A DNA stretch of 64,000 bases from positions 1 to 64,000 of the forward strand of contig JADJLN010000011.1 in NCBI GenBank assembly GCA_016710115.1, written 5' to 3'. Below, in pieces: positions 19,051-27,715 of the stretch; within the stretch, counting starts at the first letter, position 1, and every line of letters starts with the position of its first letter. The notes beneath the pieces were generated by a model, which was not told the DNA's origin, did not search any database, and saw nothing but the letters and a program-made list of their open reading frames with translations. Both the position numbers and the translations under genes were made by a program. Origin of the DNA: Saprospiraceae bacterium. Its GTDB lineage: Bacteria > Bacteroidota > Bacteroidia > Chitinophagales > Saprospiraceae.

Positions 19051-19970
19051 TTGCCAAAAATATTCTTGCCTTTTCTGTCATCCAGGACAGGAAAGTCGAC
19101 GGGTGCTGTCTCCATCACCTGGTCAAATACCTTTTCAATATGCACCCAGATTCCTTTTTCAAAGCGAAATCCCTCATAGGTCCCGTCTGGAATGTTGACC
19201 AGACCAAGACCATTTCGATCATCCGCAAAGGGCATCAAATGGTCAAAAAGGATCATCTTGTAATGATCATCGTAATTCAATCGGACATGACTTCCCGTGG
19301 CGTAGTCAAGCACCAGTCGCTGCTTTTCTTTCATCACCTTGCCTTCGGGGTCCTGGTATTGAAACACAGGTGATCCAAACACAGGGTTGCCTTCACGATC
19401 AATAGTCAGAACATCCACAACTTTTCGTTTGCTCGACGCTTCCAGCCCGTCAAAGCCGAACAGCAACCAATATCGGTTCCGTTTGTACTCGCATGCATGG
19501 ATGTTGTAATACACAGCACCCAGCCAATGATCCGGATGGCCCACTGTGGTCTCAGGGCGGATATATTCATCTGAACGGTCCTGTAATCGGATGGGGTTGT
19601 CCGGTTGCATTCTCAATTGTATAAAGCCGTGATGTCGGTAGTGATCCGGGTCGAGATAGAGCTGCCAGGTAAACAGGCGGATCGTGCCATCTTCCGGCCT
19701 CAGCACAGAAATCTGGGGGATGCGGTCGAATGGATAATCCCAGGAACCCGGCATCCGGAGTGCCTGCCCGAGTAGTTGTTCAATCCTTGCAGATGCCTTT
19801 CTCCGTTCCTGCACGAGTTCGCTATTCTGGAGCAGGTCAGCGGCCACAGCAATAGAATCCTCCAATTCACCAAGTTCTGCCTGGATGGCAACAGTGTGGT
19901 CATCCGATGGGATGCCTATCGGAAAAGAGCCGGCGTACAGGTGAACGATGAGAAGGAATATCGTCAACAT
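19047..19970 (-). CDS. Secreted or periplasmic protein of unknown function
   Basis: About 307 residues from the ATG at 19970, which opens a signal peptide (MLTIFLLIVHLYAGSFP). A longer frame reaches 20051, but an exact -7 element at 20028-20035 lies inside that extension, so the downstream ATG is used. The mature part has a helical N-terminal stretch (AELGELEDSIAVAADL) and then a mixed domain with several Trp- and Tyr-rich strands (YYNIHACEYKRNRYWLLFGFDG). I recognise no family. It is the first gene of an operon with the esterase. Confidence 0.65.
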   Translation of the reverse strand: MLTIFLLIVHLYAGSFPIGIPSDDHTVAIQAELGELEDSIAVAADLLQNSELVQERRKASARIEQLLGQALRMPGSWDYPFDRIPQISVLRPEDGTIRLFTWQLYLDPDHYRHHGFIQLRMQPDNPIRLQDRSDEYIRPETTVGHPDHWLGAVYYNIHACEYKRNRYWLLFGFDGLEASSKRKVVDVLTIDREGNPVFGSPVFQYQDPEGKVMKEKQRLVLDYATGSHVRLNYDDHYKMILFDHLMPFADDRNGLGLVNIPDGTYEGFRFEKGIWVHIEKVFDQVMETAPVDFPVLDDRKGKNIFGK

Positions 19971-20027
19971 GATGGGTCTAACGTGAATTTGCAAGTTCGT
20001 TGTATAAACTGCAATAAGATTCGCTGA

Positions 20028-20035
20028 CAAAGATA
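20028..20035 (-). promoter_or_regulatory. -7 promoter element upstream of the unknown protein-esterase operon
   Basis: Exact TAnnTTTG (TATCTTTG, minus strand 20035-20028), about 57 bases before the chosen ATG at 19970. Confidence 0.45.
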
Positions 20036-20066
20036 ACATGGGGTTCAGCATTGAACCGGGGTGTGG

Positions 20067-21131
20067 TCATGAATGCCGGCCTTTATTGTCTTTGTAATCC
20101 CGAAAAAGGAATGCACCAAGATGGTCGAGCCCGGCATAGAAAGCTTTGCCCGCATTGGCCTGTGTAAACTGATGCACAAAGCGGACCAGCATGGGATCAT
20201 TGGCTATCATAAAGGTCGTAATCGGGATTTGCAGTTTCCGCGCGGCGACAGCCAGGTGCATCGTTCTCCGGATTATGGTTCGGTCCAGTCCAAAGCTGTT
20301 CTGGTAATACTTCTTTCCCTTTTTGATACACGTCGGCTTGCCATCTGTGATCATAAAAATCTGCTTGTTGGGATTGCGCCGCTTTCGGAGTATGTCCATA
20401 GCCAGTTCAAGTCCGGCAACCGTATTCGTGTGGTACGGACCGACCTGCAGATAGGGCAGGTCCTTGATATCTACGCGCCAGGCGTCATTGCCAAATACGA
20501 TGATATCGAGCGTATCCTTCGGATATCGTGTGGTGATCAATTCCGCCAATGCCAGTGCCACTTTTTTCGCCGGCGTGATCCGATCTTCTCCGTACAGGAT
20601 CATGGAATGCGAAATATCGATCATCAGGACTGTGCTGGTCTGTGCCTGGTAAACAGTTTCGTGTACCTCCAGATCTTCCTGTGTCAATCGAAAGTCATCA
20701 ATCCCAAACCGGATCTGGGCATTGCGGAGTGATTCTGCGGCGGCTATCTGATCCAGTCTGTCTCCGAACTGATACGGTCTGGTTTCTGGCAACCGTTCAT
20801 CACCTTTCCCACTGTACCGTGTATCATGCCCTCCTTGTCGGGCTCGTTTCAGATCCTGAAAAATGTCATCCAGAGCATTCCGCCGAAGGTCAAGTTCCAT
20901 CTTTGCACTGGGCACCATGCCGGGTGTCCGTCCATCAGATGATCGCAAATAGCCTTTGTCGATCAGATCCTGGATAAAATCTGCCATGCCATATTCCGGC
21001 GTTGTGAGGCCGTATTGCCGATCCAGTTCAGTCAGCCAGCTCAAGGCTTCGGTCACATCTCCTGAGGTGTGCAGAAGAATCTCTCTGAACAGTTTGAATA
21101 ATCGCAGGGAATGGGTCGCCTGACTGATCAT
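20067..21131 (-). CDS. VWA-domain protein (MIDAS intact)
   Basis: A 354-residue protein with a helical N-terminal half (about 1-165) and a C-terminal von Willebrand factor A domain. The metal-ion-dependent adhesion site is complete: DISHS (DxSxS), a Thr in HTNTVAG, and ITDGKPT supplying the last Asp. Such cytosolic VWA proteins normally act with a MoxR-type AAA+ ATPase as chaperone or metal-insertion pairs. No AAA+ gene is adjacent here, and the upstream neighbour is a redoxin. There is no signal peptide or membrane segment. The frame is intact. Confidence 0.85.
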   Translation of the reverse strand: MISQATHSLRLFKLFREILLHTSGDVTEALSWLTELDRQYGLTTPEYGMADFIQDLIDKGYLRSSDGRTPGMVPSAKMELDLRRNALDDIFQDLKRARQGGHDTRYSGKGDERLPETRPYQFGDRLDQIAAAESLRNAQIRFGIDDFRLTQEDLEVHETVYQAQTSTVLMIDISHSMILYGEDRITPAKKVALALAELITTRYPKDTLDIIVFGNDAWRVDIKDLPYLQVGPYHTNTVAGLELAMDILRKRRNPNKQIFMITDGKPTCIKKGKKYYQNSFGLDRTIIRRTMHLAVAARKLQIPITTFMIANDPMLVRFVHQFTQANAGKAFYAGLDHLGAFLFRDYKDNKGRHS

Positions 21132-21168
21132 CCGGGAGATAGGACGTAAAGCGCCAGCCTTTCATCGG

Positions 21169-21704
21169 TCAGTTGATGGTACAACAGGAGACGAGATAAT
21201 CATAATCCGGTCTGTCTGAAGCCAGTTTGTGAATGAACTGTTCGCGTATCACACCATTCTGGACAAGAAATACTCCCGGCATTTGAAATCCATCACCGAT
21301 GAATGGGCCAATGCCGTTTCCTTTAACACGCCGGATTCAAAGCCACGGATCATGACCTGTAATCCAAAAAGCTGGGAGAACTTGCCCTTGCCCAATCCGA
21401 AGCGCGCATAGAACAGACAGTCCGGGTCGGAAATGTATTCCGGCGTATCGATCTGGTACTGGTTGAAATAGGCATCGGCTGTTTCCGAGTCTGACATATG
21501 AACGAAAATCAACTGGACACCTTCCTTTTCATAGGCAGGCTTCTTAGCGGCCAGATCCTGTAGTGCTTCCCTGCAGAAAGTGCATCCGAAATGACGGAGG
21601 AAAACAAGGAGGACAGCCGAGGCATGGGAGGCTTCCTCAACAGACCGATTTCTGTTGGTCTGCATTTCTGCCAGGACGGGCATGGACGTGATCTGTTCCT
21701 GCAT
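21169..21704 (-). CDS. Peroxiredoxin-like (SelL-related) redox protein (frameshifted)
   Basis: A thioredoxin-fold protein of about 178 residues. The redox site is FLRHFGCTFCREAL, a CxxC in the place where some relatives have selenocysteine. The main frame ends at 21249 with a non-conserved tail. From about 21330 the next frame continues with NGIGPFIGDGFQMPGVFLVQ and ends at 21169, as expected for the family, so I extend the gene there. It probably reduces peroxides or disulfides in the cytosol. The stop is 37 bases before the VWA gene start, on the same strand. Confidence 0.8.
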
Positions 21705-21783
21705 AGGGCAATATACCCAGTGTAAACAAAAGAGCGGACAACAGGTTCAGAAGGGATGAGTGATGAGGGATGAAACAGTAGTT

Positions 21784-22378
21784 CGTTATTGAGTTATTTC
21801 GTCATTGAGTTATTTCGAAAGTCATGTTGGATTTTCAGCTTATAGTCTGTAATCCTGCTCATCATGAAATCCCGAGAATCCTGTTCATCCTCCAATCCTG
21901 TGAATCCTGATCCTGACAAGAATAGGAAGCACCAAAGAGGGAAGCTCCATTGGGGAAGCTCCAAAACACAAGCACCAAATTCCAAATAAATCACAATAAC
22001 CAAATTCGAATGACCAAAACCACTGGTAGTTTCAGTCATTGATTTTTCAAATTTTGAATTTGCCTGGCCGCCGGCCCTTAGGCGGGTTTGTGATTTGGGT
22101 TTTGTGATTTGTGATTTTTAAATGAAGCACCAAATGCCAAGCACCAAATTCCAAATAAGTTCGAATGACCAAATTCGAATGACCAAAACCACTGGTAGTT
22201 TCAGTCATTGATTTTTCAAATTTTGAATTTGTTTGTGATTTGGGTTTTGTGATTTGTGATTTTTAAACGTAGCACCAAATGACAAGCACCAAATTCCAAA
22301 TAAATCACAATAACCAAATTCGAATGACCAAAACCCCTTTATCCTGCAAATCCTGATCCTGACGATACTGCGAACTAA
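21784..22378. repeat. Intergenic cluster of imperfect direct and inverted repeats
   Basis: About 600 bases without a gene. It begins with a 16-bp tandem duplication (cgttattgagttattt at 21784-21799, and at 21800-21815 with one change). Then come three partial copies of a longer unit starting agcaccaaattccaaata (about 21971, 22140 and 22283), each running into caaattcgaatgaccaaaac. The first two copies continue through a shared tail ending in ttttgaatttg, followed by tttgtgatttgggttttgtg. Within a unit, CAAATTC and GAATTTG, and GAATGAC and GTCATT, are inverted, so each unit can fold into a long imperfect hairpin. A 24-base GC-rich insertion (about 22062-22085) interrupts copy one. Two tgaatcctgatcctgac-like pieces flank the array. 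No ORF is credible. Confidence 0.8.
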
Positions 22379-22387
22379 CTCCAAAGC

Positions 22388-22419
22388 AAAAGGCCGGAAC
22401 TCACGAGGTCCGGCCTTTT
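22388..22419. terminator. Intrinsic terminator downstream of mdh
   Basis: Inverted repeat AAAAGGCCGGA / TCCGGCCTTTT with a 10-base loop, 22 bases beyond the mdh stop on the minus strand. Confidence 0.75.
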
Positions 22420-22441
22420 GTTGTTGTATTTGAACACTGGG

Positions 22442-23377
22442 CTAAACCAGATTCATCGCTTCAAAGGCAGTCATCACCTCCCGCACATGGGTGGCTGACT
22501 CATCCAGCAGGGCTTTTTCATCGGCATTCAATTGGAGTTCGATCATTTGATGAATACCCCCCCGGCCGAGTTTGACAGGGACACCAACATAGATATCTTT
22601 CAAGCCGTATTCCCCATTCAGACAGGCACAGCAAGGAAAGATCCGATGTTCGTCCTTGAGAATGGCTTCGACCATTTGCGCTGCTGCGGCACCGGGTGCA
22701 TACCAGGCAGAGGTACCCATGAGCTTGACCAGTTCGCCGCCTCCCACTTTGGTGCGGTCAATGATGGCATTCAATTGATCTGCATCGATCATTTCTGTGA
22801 CCGGGATTCCCGATACCGTCGTGTACCTCGGTAGTGGGACCATGGTGTCACCATGTCCACCAAGCAGCATGGCTTGAATGTCCTTCGGAGACACATCCAA
22901 TGCTTCCGCCAGGAATGCGCGATAACGCGCTGTATCGAGAATGCCAGCCATTCCGAAGACTCGATCCGCGCCCAGACCACTGGCTTGATGTGCCGCATAC
23001 GTCATGACATCGAGTGGGTTGGACACCACGATGATGATCGGATTGGGCGAATGGGCCATGATCGATTTGGTCACGGCAACCACAATCTTTGCGTTCGTGG
23101 CGATCAGGTCATCCCGGCTCATGCCCGGCTTTCGCGGCACACCGGCGGTGATCACCACAATGTCCGAATTGGCTGTATCGGTATAATCATCGGTGCCGAT
23201 CAACCTGGTACTGTAATGATCAATAGGGGCCTGCTGCCAGGAATCCAGGGCTTTGCCACGGGCCATATCACCGGCAATATCCAGCAGAACGACCTCTTTG
23301 ACCAGATCCTTATGGGCTAGAACATTGGCACATGTTGCACCTACATTGCCAGCACCTACAACTGTCACTTTACTCAT
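22442..23377 (-). CDS. mdh: Malate dehydrogenase (LDH-like type)
   Basis: A 311-residue NAD-dependent malate dehydrogenase interconverting malate and oxaloacetate in the TCA cycle. The NAD fold motif is GAGNVGAT (8-15). Substrate residues appear in GVPRKPGMSR (two Arg) and the catalytic His in LGGHGDTM; GMAGILDTAR is a family signature, and the Arg-rich loop marks malate rather than lactate specificity. The length is normal and the frame intact. It is a single-gene unit with a promoter at 23403-23410 and a terminator at 22388-22419. Confidence 0.95.
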   Translation of the reverse strand: MSKVTVVGAGNVGATCANVLAHKDLVKEVVLLDIAGDMARGKALDSWQQAPIDHYSTRLIGTDDYTDTANSDIVVITAGVPRKPGMSRDDLIATNAKIVVAVTKSIMAHSPNPIIIVVSNPLDVMTYAAHQASGLGADRVFGMAGILDTARYRAFLAEALDVSPKDIQAMLLGGHGDTMVPLPRYTTVSGIPVTEMIDADQLNAIIDRTKVGGGELVKLMGTSAWYAPGAAAAQMVEAILKDEHRIFPCCACLNGEYGLKDIYVGVPVKLGRGGIHQMIELQLNADEKALLDESATHVREVMTAFEAMNLV

Positions 23378-23402
23378 GGAGACGGGTTTTTTATTTCCGC
23401 CG

Positions 23403-23410
23403 CAAAGGTA
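23403..23410 (-). promoter_or_regulatory. -7 promoter element of mdh
   Basis: Exact TAnnTTTG (TACCTTTG, minus strand 23410-23403), giving a leader of about 21 bases. Confidence 0.5.
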
Positions 23411-23506
23411 CTTGATTCCTTGTTATCCTTCGAGGATAAACCAGTCATTTTCATGCGAAATGAACCGAAGTCTGCTGACCGACAAACCCTTTTCGCCGAA
23501 TGACGT

Positions 23507-23514
23507 TATCTTTG
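23507..23514 (+). promoter_or_regulatory. -7 promoter element of the M43 protease gene
   Basis: Exact TAnnTTTG (TATCTTTG) ending 20 bases before the ATG at 23534. Confidence 0.5.
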
Positions 23515-23533
23515 GAGTCAAGACAATCACTTT

Positions 23534-25111
23534 ATGAGAATTTCACACCTCCTTCTGGTCATTTCCGTTTTGGTTTTCAGCCAGACTAACATGAACGCTC
23601 AGGATGTCCGGGGAACATGCGGTACTTCACGTGCCACCCTGGACAAGATCACCGGGCACCTGCACGAAAACCTGGCCTATCTCGCCGAGCATCCGGTAGA
23701 TCTACGTTCCGGGGCGATAACCTATGTGCCGATCAAATTCCATATTGTTAAAAAAAATGACGGAACAGGAGGCGTGGAGATCTACAAGGTTCTCGATATG
23801 CTGTGCGGTTTGAACGAGGTGTACGCGCCGATGGACATCCAGTTCTATATGAAGGGGGGTATCAATTCCTTCAACAGTAGTGTAGCCTATGATGATCCGC
23901 GTAGTGATGCCGGAATCCTCGTCCTGAAATCAAAGCGTTTCAAAGCGTATATGAACGTCTTCCTGACGAATCAGACAGGTGAAGCCAATGTATTGGGTTA
24001 TTATACAAATGACAGCCCGAACTATGATATTGATGCCATCGTGATCCGTCGTGATCAGATCCAGTCCAACGCCGAAACCATGGAACATGAAGCCGGCCAT
24101 TATTTCAGCCTGCTTCATCCGTTCAACGGATGGGAATGCGAAGAATGGGATGCTTCCCTGCATGGCAACCCGACGAATCTGACGATTGCGCCTTGCAACT
24201 CTCTCAAGGCACCCAACAATAATGTGCTGGTTGAATTTGCCGATGGAAGCAATGCATCCAATGCAGGTGATTTTCTGTCAGATACTCCGGCAGACTATAA
24301 CCTTGGACTCGGCTGGCCGAACTGTTCGTATGCCGGCGGATGCAAAGACAGCAAAGGGGTTCTCCTGAATCCTGACGAGGAGAACTATATGGGGTACTTT
24401 TCCTTCTGCACGGATTACCATTTCTCCACGATGCAAAAAAATGTAGCCGTTGCAGAAATGAACGTCCGGAAAGGCCTGAATTCAACGAATAACCGGTACA
24501 TCAACTGTAACAGTACGCCGGAACTGGCGAAGGCGGGGCCATCTGCACCCTTCTTTCCTTCCAACAACGGGTATTCCAACGGGATCAGTAATGTGAAATT
24601 GGAATGGACAGCAGGGCCTGGAGCTGCGTCCTATATTATCCGCATCGACCGATTGACCAGCTTTGGCTTTCAACCTCACTACTATTATACAACCCAACCT
24701 GAAGTCACGCTCGATTTCACCCTCAGTGATGGAAAAACCTATTACTGGCAGGTGTGGCCGTACAATGAATATGATACTTGTGAGGACTGGGGGCAGATCT
24801 TCCAATTCACAGCGGGTATGTCATCATCCGTCCAGGAACTGGTCGGATTGACATCCATCAAGGTGATTCCGAATCCTGTGGTGGCTCATCAGCCGCTGAC
24901 TGTCCAATTCAATGTCGAGCAGGATCTGGAGGTCCGGATCGACCTCTTTGATCTGTCAGGTAAACTGGTACATACCCAATCCGGATTGAACCTGTTGCCA
25001 GGGTCTTATCCTGTTGTCCTGTTGCCTGCCAGTCCAGCTCCCGGAGTGTACCTTCTCCGGTTGCAAAATCATCAGGGTGTGCACACCGAACGGGTGATCA
25101 TCCAGGAATAG
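23534..25111 (+). CDS. Secreted M43-type zinc metalloprotease with T9SS sorting domain
   Basis: A 525-residue exported protease. Domains in order: signal peptide (residues 1-22, cleavage near NAQ), pappalysin/cytophagalysin catalytic domain to about 325, a fibronectin-III-like domain (about 345-430, KLEWTAGPGAASYIIRID), and a type IX secretion C-terminal domain (about 440-525: VIPNPV, RIDLFDLSGKLV, PGVYLLRLQN). The zinc site is EHEAGHYFSLLHPF, an extended HExxHxxxxxH, with a Met-turn in NYMGYFSFC. It is expected at the cell surface or free in the medium, degrading external protein. It has its own promoter. The frame is intact. Confidence 0.9.
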   Translation: MRISHLLLVISVLVFSQTNMNAQDVRGTCGTSRATLDKITGHLHENLAYLAEHPVDLRSGAITYVPIKFHIVKKNDGTGGVEIYKVLDMLCGLNEVYAPMDIQFYMKGGINSFNSSVAYDDPRSDAGILVLKSKRFKAYMNVFLTNQTGEANVLGYYTNDSPNYDIDAIVIRRDQIQSNAETMEHEAGHYFSLLHPFNGWECEEWDASLHGNPTNLTIAPCNSLKAPNNNVLVEFADGSNASNAGDFLSDTPADYNLGLGWPNCSYAGGCKDSKGVLLNPDEENYMGYFSFCTDYHFSTMQKNVAVAEMNVRKGLNSTNNRYINCNSTPELAKAGPSAPFFPSNNGYSNGISNVKLEWTAGPGAASYIIRIDRLTSFGFQPHYYYTTQPEVTLDFTLSDGKTYYWQVWPYNEYDTCEDWGQIFQFTAGMSSSVQELVGLTSIKVIPNPVVAHQPLTVQFNVEQDLEVRIDLFDLSGKLVHTQSGLNLLPGSYPVVLLPASPAPGVYLLRLQNHQGVHTERVIIQE

Positions 25112-25116
25112 GTCCA

Positions 25117-25599
25117 TTACTTGCGGCGGCGTCTGAAGCGCCAGACAACAATCCCTTCTGAGAGAGGTTCGCCAGTTTCCGCATCCACGGCATGAACGGT
25201 CAGCCTGCAACTGATCGGGTCGTCTGTATGGATCGCTCTTCGTACGGCCTGCCGAAGGTCATCCAGATCTTCACACCGAAAATAAACAGTGCCACATGCC
25301 TGTTTGACAAAGGACATGTCCAGATCCGTGATCAACATGTTCACCGGCGCCTTCATCTGACGGATGATCAGAAAAGCCGGCAGGCCAGTAGCCATTTCAG
25401 CTGCTGCTGATTGGGCTGCAAAATAGATTGATCCGAATGGGTTGCGATTGAACCAGCTGTACGTCAACCGGGTGGTACAAACCAGGTCATCCAGGAACTG
25501 GATCCGCACACCCATCCAGGCAGCGGCAGGCAAATAACGCCACAGGAAAAATCGATATTTCCAGGATGACATCCGTAACATGCTGTGAAGATAGATCAC
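25117..25599 (-). CDS. DUF4442 hotdog-fold thioesterase-like protein
   Basis: Up to 160 residues; the likely start is the ATG at 25572 (MSSWKYRFF), which shortens it to 151. The sequence fits the DUF4442 family, with WMGVRIQFLDD, TYSWFNRNPFGSIYFAAQSAAAE (here split: TYSWFNRNPFG, then SIYFAAQSAAAE) and VYFRCEDLDDL. These share the PaaI/acyl-CoA thioesterase hotdog fold. Substrate and catalytic residue are unknown. It ends 5 bases from the convergent protease gene stop and is divergent from xseA. Confidence 0.8.
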   Translation of the reverse strand: MIYLHSMLRMSSWKYRFFLWRYLPAAAWMGVRIQFLDDLVCTTRLTYSWFNRNPFGSIYFAAQSAAAEMATGLPAFLIIRQMKAPVNMLITDLDMSFVKQACGTVYFRCEDLDDLRQAVRRAIHTDDPISCRLTVHAVDAETGEPLSEGIVVWRFRRRRK

Positions 25600-25639
25600 A
25601 TGATAACGATCAGAAAGGGTTCATGTCCTCTATCTTCAC

Positions 25640-26881
25640 ATGATGATCACTGTTCTACGATTATCCCAGATTCAGGATCGGATCCACAGGGCGCTTGTGC
25701 TCAATTTCTCGGAGCCAGTCTGGATTCGTGCCGAAGTGGCTCAATCCAGATTGAATCGGGGTCATTATTATCTTCAGTTGGTTGAAAAAGCTGACGGCAG
25801 CGATGAACGGATAGCGCAGATAGATGCCGTCCTCTGGAGTAGCCGATCACGTGGATTTCCGGATGCCCTGAAAAAAGAACTGTCTACTATCCTGGAAGAA
25901 GGGATGGAAATCCAGGTCCTGGTTCGGGTTGACTATCATGCGATCTACGGACTCAAGCTCAATGTGGAGGACATTGATCTGACTGTGGCAGAGGGGCGAT
26001 TGGCCCTGCATCGCCAGCAGATCATCCAGCAGATCAAGGAGATGGGGCTGTTCGACCGGAACCGCCAACTACCTTTCCCCTTGGTTATTCAACGCGTAGC
26101 CGTCATCACTTCTCTACAGGCTGCGGGGTGGCAGGATTTCAGAGAACATCTACAGAACAATGCATATGGGTATACCTTCCAACTGGACATATTTCCGGCT
26201 GCCATGCAAGGGGCATCCGTCGAACAGGAGGTCATAAAGCAGTTGAACACTATTCGTGACCGGGCAGACGAATTTGATGTTTGTGTGATCATTCGGGGTG
26301 GAGGGAGCAAACTGGATCTTGCGTGGTTTGACAATCAGAGCATTGGTGAAGCCATTGCACGTTCAGGCATTCCGGTTCTGACAGGGATCGGACATGATAT
26401 AGATGAAACGGTGAGTGATCTGGTTGCAGCCAGAGCTTTGAAAACACCAACGGCGGTGGCCTCCTTTATCCTGGAAACCAATCTGACTGTGGACAGTCAA
26501 CTGCTATCGCTGAGGCAGGCGATCATCCAGACAATGGACAACAGATTACGCCAATCGGCAAGTCAGTTGGACAGAGCTGTTATCACATTGAATCACACGA
26601 TGCACCAAACCTGGGACAGGACAGGATGGGTTCTGGATCAGTTCATGAAGGAGATCCGTATTAACATCACGCAGCGTTTGAAAGAACAGGAATTGTCTCT
26701 GGATCAACTCGTCCGACAAGTGGGTCAATTGGATCCGGCGGCCATCTTATCCAGAGGTTTCAGCATGACGACATATCAGGATAAACCGGTTCGGGATCCT
26801 GCTGAAGTACCTGCAGGAAGCCGGTTGAAGACCTTTGTTGAAAAAGGAATTGTGTACAGTAATACCCAATCCGATGAGTAA
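25640..26881 (+). CDS. xseA: Exodeoxyribonuclease VII large subunit
   Basis: A 413-residue nuclease subunit. The N-terminal OB-fold (about 1-100, with WIRAEVAQ) is followed by the catalytic domain with VAVITSLQAAGWQDF, VIIRGGGSKLDLAWFDN and GIGHDIDETVSDLVA. With XseB it degrades single-stranded DNA in both directions to short oligonucleotides. The length of about 400 is normal for Bacteroidota. The last codons overlap xseB by 8 bases, indicating coupled translation. The start may be the second ATG at 25643. Confidence 0.95.
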   Translation: MMITVLRLSQIQDRIHRALVLNFSEPVWIRAEVAQSRLNRGHYYLQLVEKADGSDERIAQIDAVLWSSRSRGFPDALKKELSTILEEGMEIQVLVRVDYHAIYGLKLNVEDIDLTVAEGRLALHRQQIIQQIKEMGLFDRNRQLPFPLVIQRVAVITSLQAAGWQDFREHLQNNAYGYTFQLDIFPAAMQGASVEQEVIKQLNTIRDRADEFDVCVIIRGGGSKLDLAWFDNQSIGEAIARSGIPVLTGIGHDIDETVSDLVAARALKTPTAVASFILETNLTVDSQLLSLRQAIIQTMDNRLRQSASQLDRAVITLNHTMHQTWDRTGWVLDQFMKEIRINITQRLKEQELSLDQLVRQVGQLDPAAILSRGFSMTTYQDKPVRDPAEVPAGSRLKTFVEKGIVYSNTQSDE

Positions 26882-27074
26882 GAAAAACATGAACTACGAA
26901 ACGGCCATGGAGGAGATCCAGGTCATTCTCAATCGATTGCAAAGTGGTGACCAGGGATTGGAATCCATGCGGGAGGACGTCGCCAAAGCGTTAAGCCTGA
27001 TCATGACATGCCGAAAGCGACTGCGGGAGATCAAAGGTGAAATTGATCAATTGCTCACAGAAGATGAAGCCTGA
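26874..27074 (+). CDS. xseB: Exodeoxyribonuclease VII small subunit
   Basis: 66 residues from the ATG at 26874, inside the last codons of xseA. It is a short helical hairpin protein with NYETAMEEIQVILNRLQSGD and the closing CRKRLREIKGEID, both typical. Several XseB copies bind the helical tail of XseA and are needed for activity. Its 3' end overlaps the end of the convergent PAP2 gene by 28 bases. Confidence 0.92.
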   Translation: MSKKNMNYETAMEEIQVILNRLQSGDQGLESMREDVAKALSLIMTCRKRLREIKGEIDQLLTEDEA

Positions 27075-27715
27075 TCAGCCGATTTTTGTAAAACAAAAGC
27101 CTGATGAGCCCAGGCCAGTAACAGACCAACCAATACGCCCAAAACGGATCCCAGCAGTACATCTCGCAGAAAATGCATAACGAGATAAACCCGACTGATC
27201 CCCACCAGCACGGCAAGGAAAAACAGCCCGGCAGCCAGCCATCCCGATCGGGGAAAAAGATAGATCGTCATGGCTGCAAGGGCAAATGCACTCATGGTAT
27301 GGCCGGAAGGAAAAGATGTAAATCCGGATAACGGAATGATCCCGTCGACGAGTATGACCTGCTCCTTGAACCAATCTGCATCCATGACATGACCCGGCCG
27401 CGGAGATCGGCAAGCCGACTTGGTCAGAAAACTGACCAGACTGACAAAAAATCCGGTCAGGGGAATCCAGAATGCTCGTTTTGCATCCAGCAAGACCAAC
27501 GCTGCCAAGGTGATCACGATATACCCATGCTCCTCCCCCATTTTTGTAGCATAGATAAAAAGGAGATCTACCCAACTCCCTTTTGCTCCGTTAAAGAGCT
27601 GGAGTTCGCCATGCATAGGGAGAACGGCAAGAAGTACCAGGCAGACCATCCAGAAGCCGATACAAGCCCAGAGGAACGGCTGAAGCACACGCAATACCAT
27701 ACGAAAGGAAGTCAT
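27047..27715 (-). CDS. PAP2 family membrane phosphatase
   Basis: A 222-residue inner-membrane protein with about six transmembrane helices. The three acid-phosphatase motifs are complete: KSACRSPRP, PSGH in FTSFPSGHTMS, and SRVYLVMHFLRD. Such enzymes dephosphorylate lipid phosphates such as undecaprenyl pyrophosphate or phosphatidate at the periplasmic face. The specific substrate is not predictable. The start overlaps the end of the LptF/G-like gene by 4 bases, so it is downstream in that operon. Confidence 0.9.
   Translation of the reverse strand: MTSFRMVLRVLQPFLWACIGFWMVCLVLLAVLPMHGELQLFNGAKGSWVDLLFIYATKMGEEHGYIVITLAALVLLDAKRAFWIPLTGFFVSLVSFLTKSACRSPRPGHVMDADWFKEQVILVDGIIPLSGFTSFPSGHTMSAFALAAMTIYLFPRSGWLAAGLFFLAVLVGISRVYLVMHFLRDVLLGSVLGVLVGLLLAWAHQAFVLQKSADQASSSVSN

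Noticed and set aside
21971..22335. CRISPR array
   Set aside because: The repeats are long, imperfect and few, with no regular unique spacers and no cas genes.
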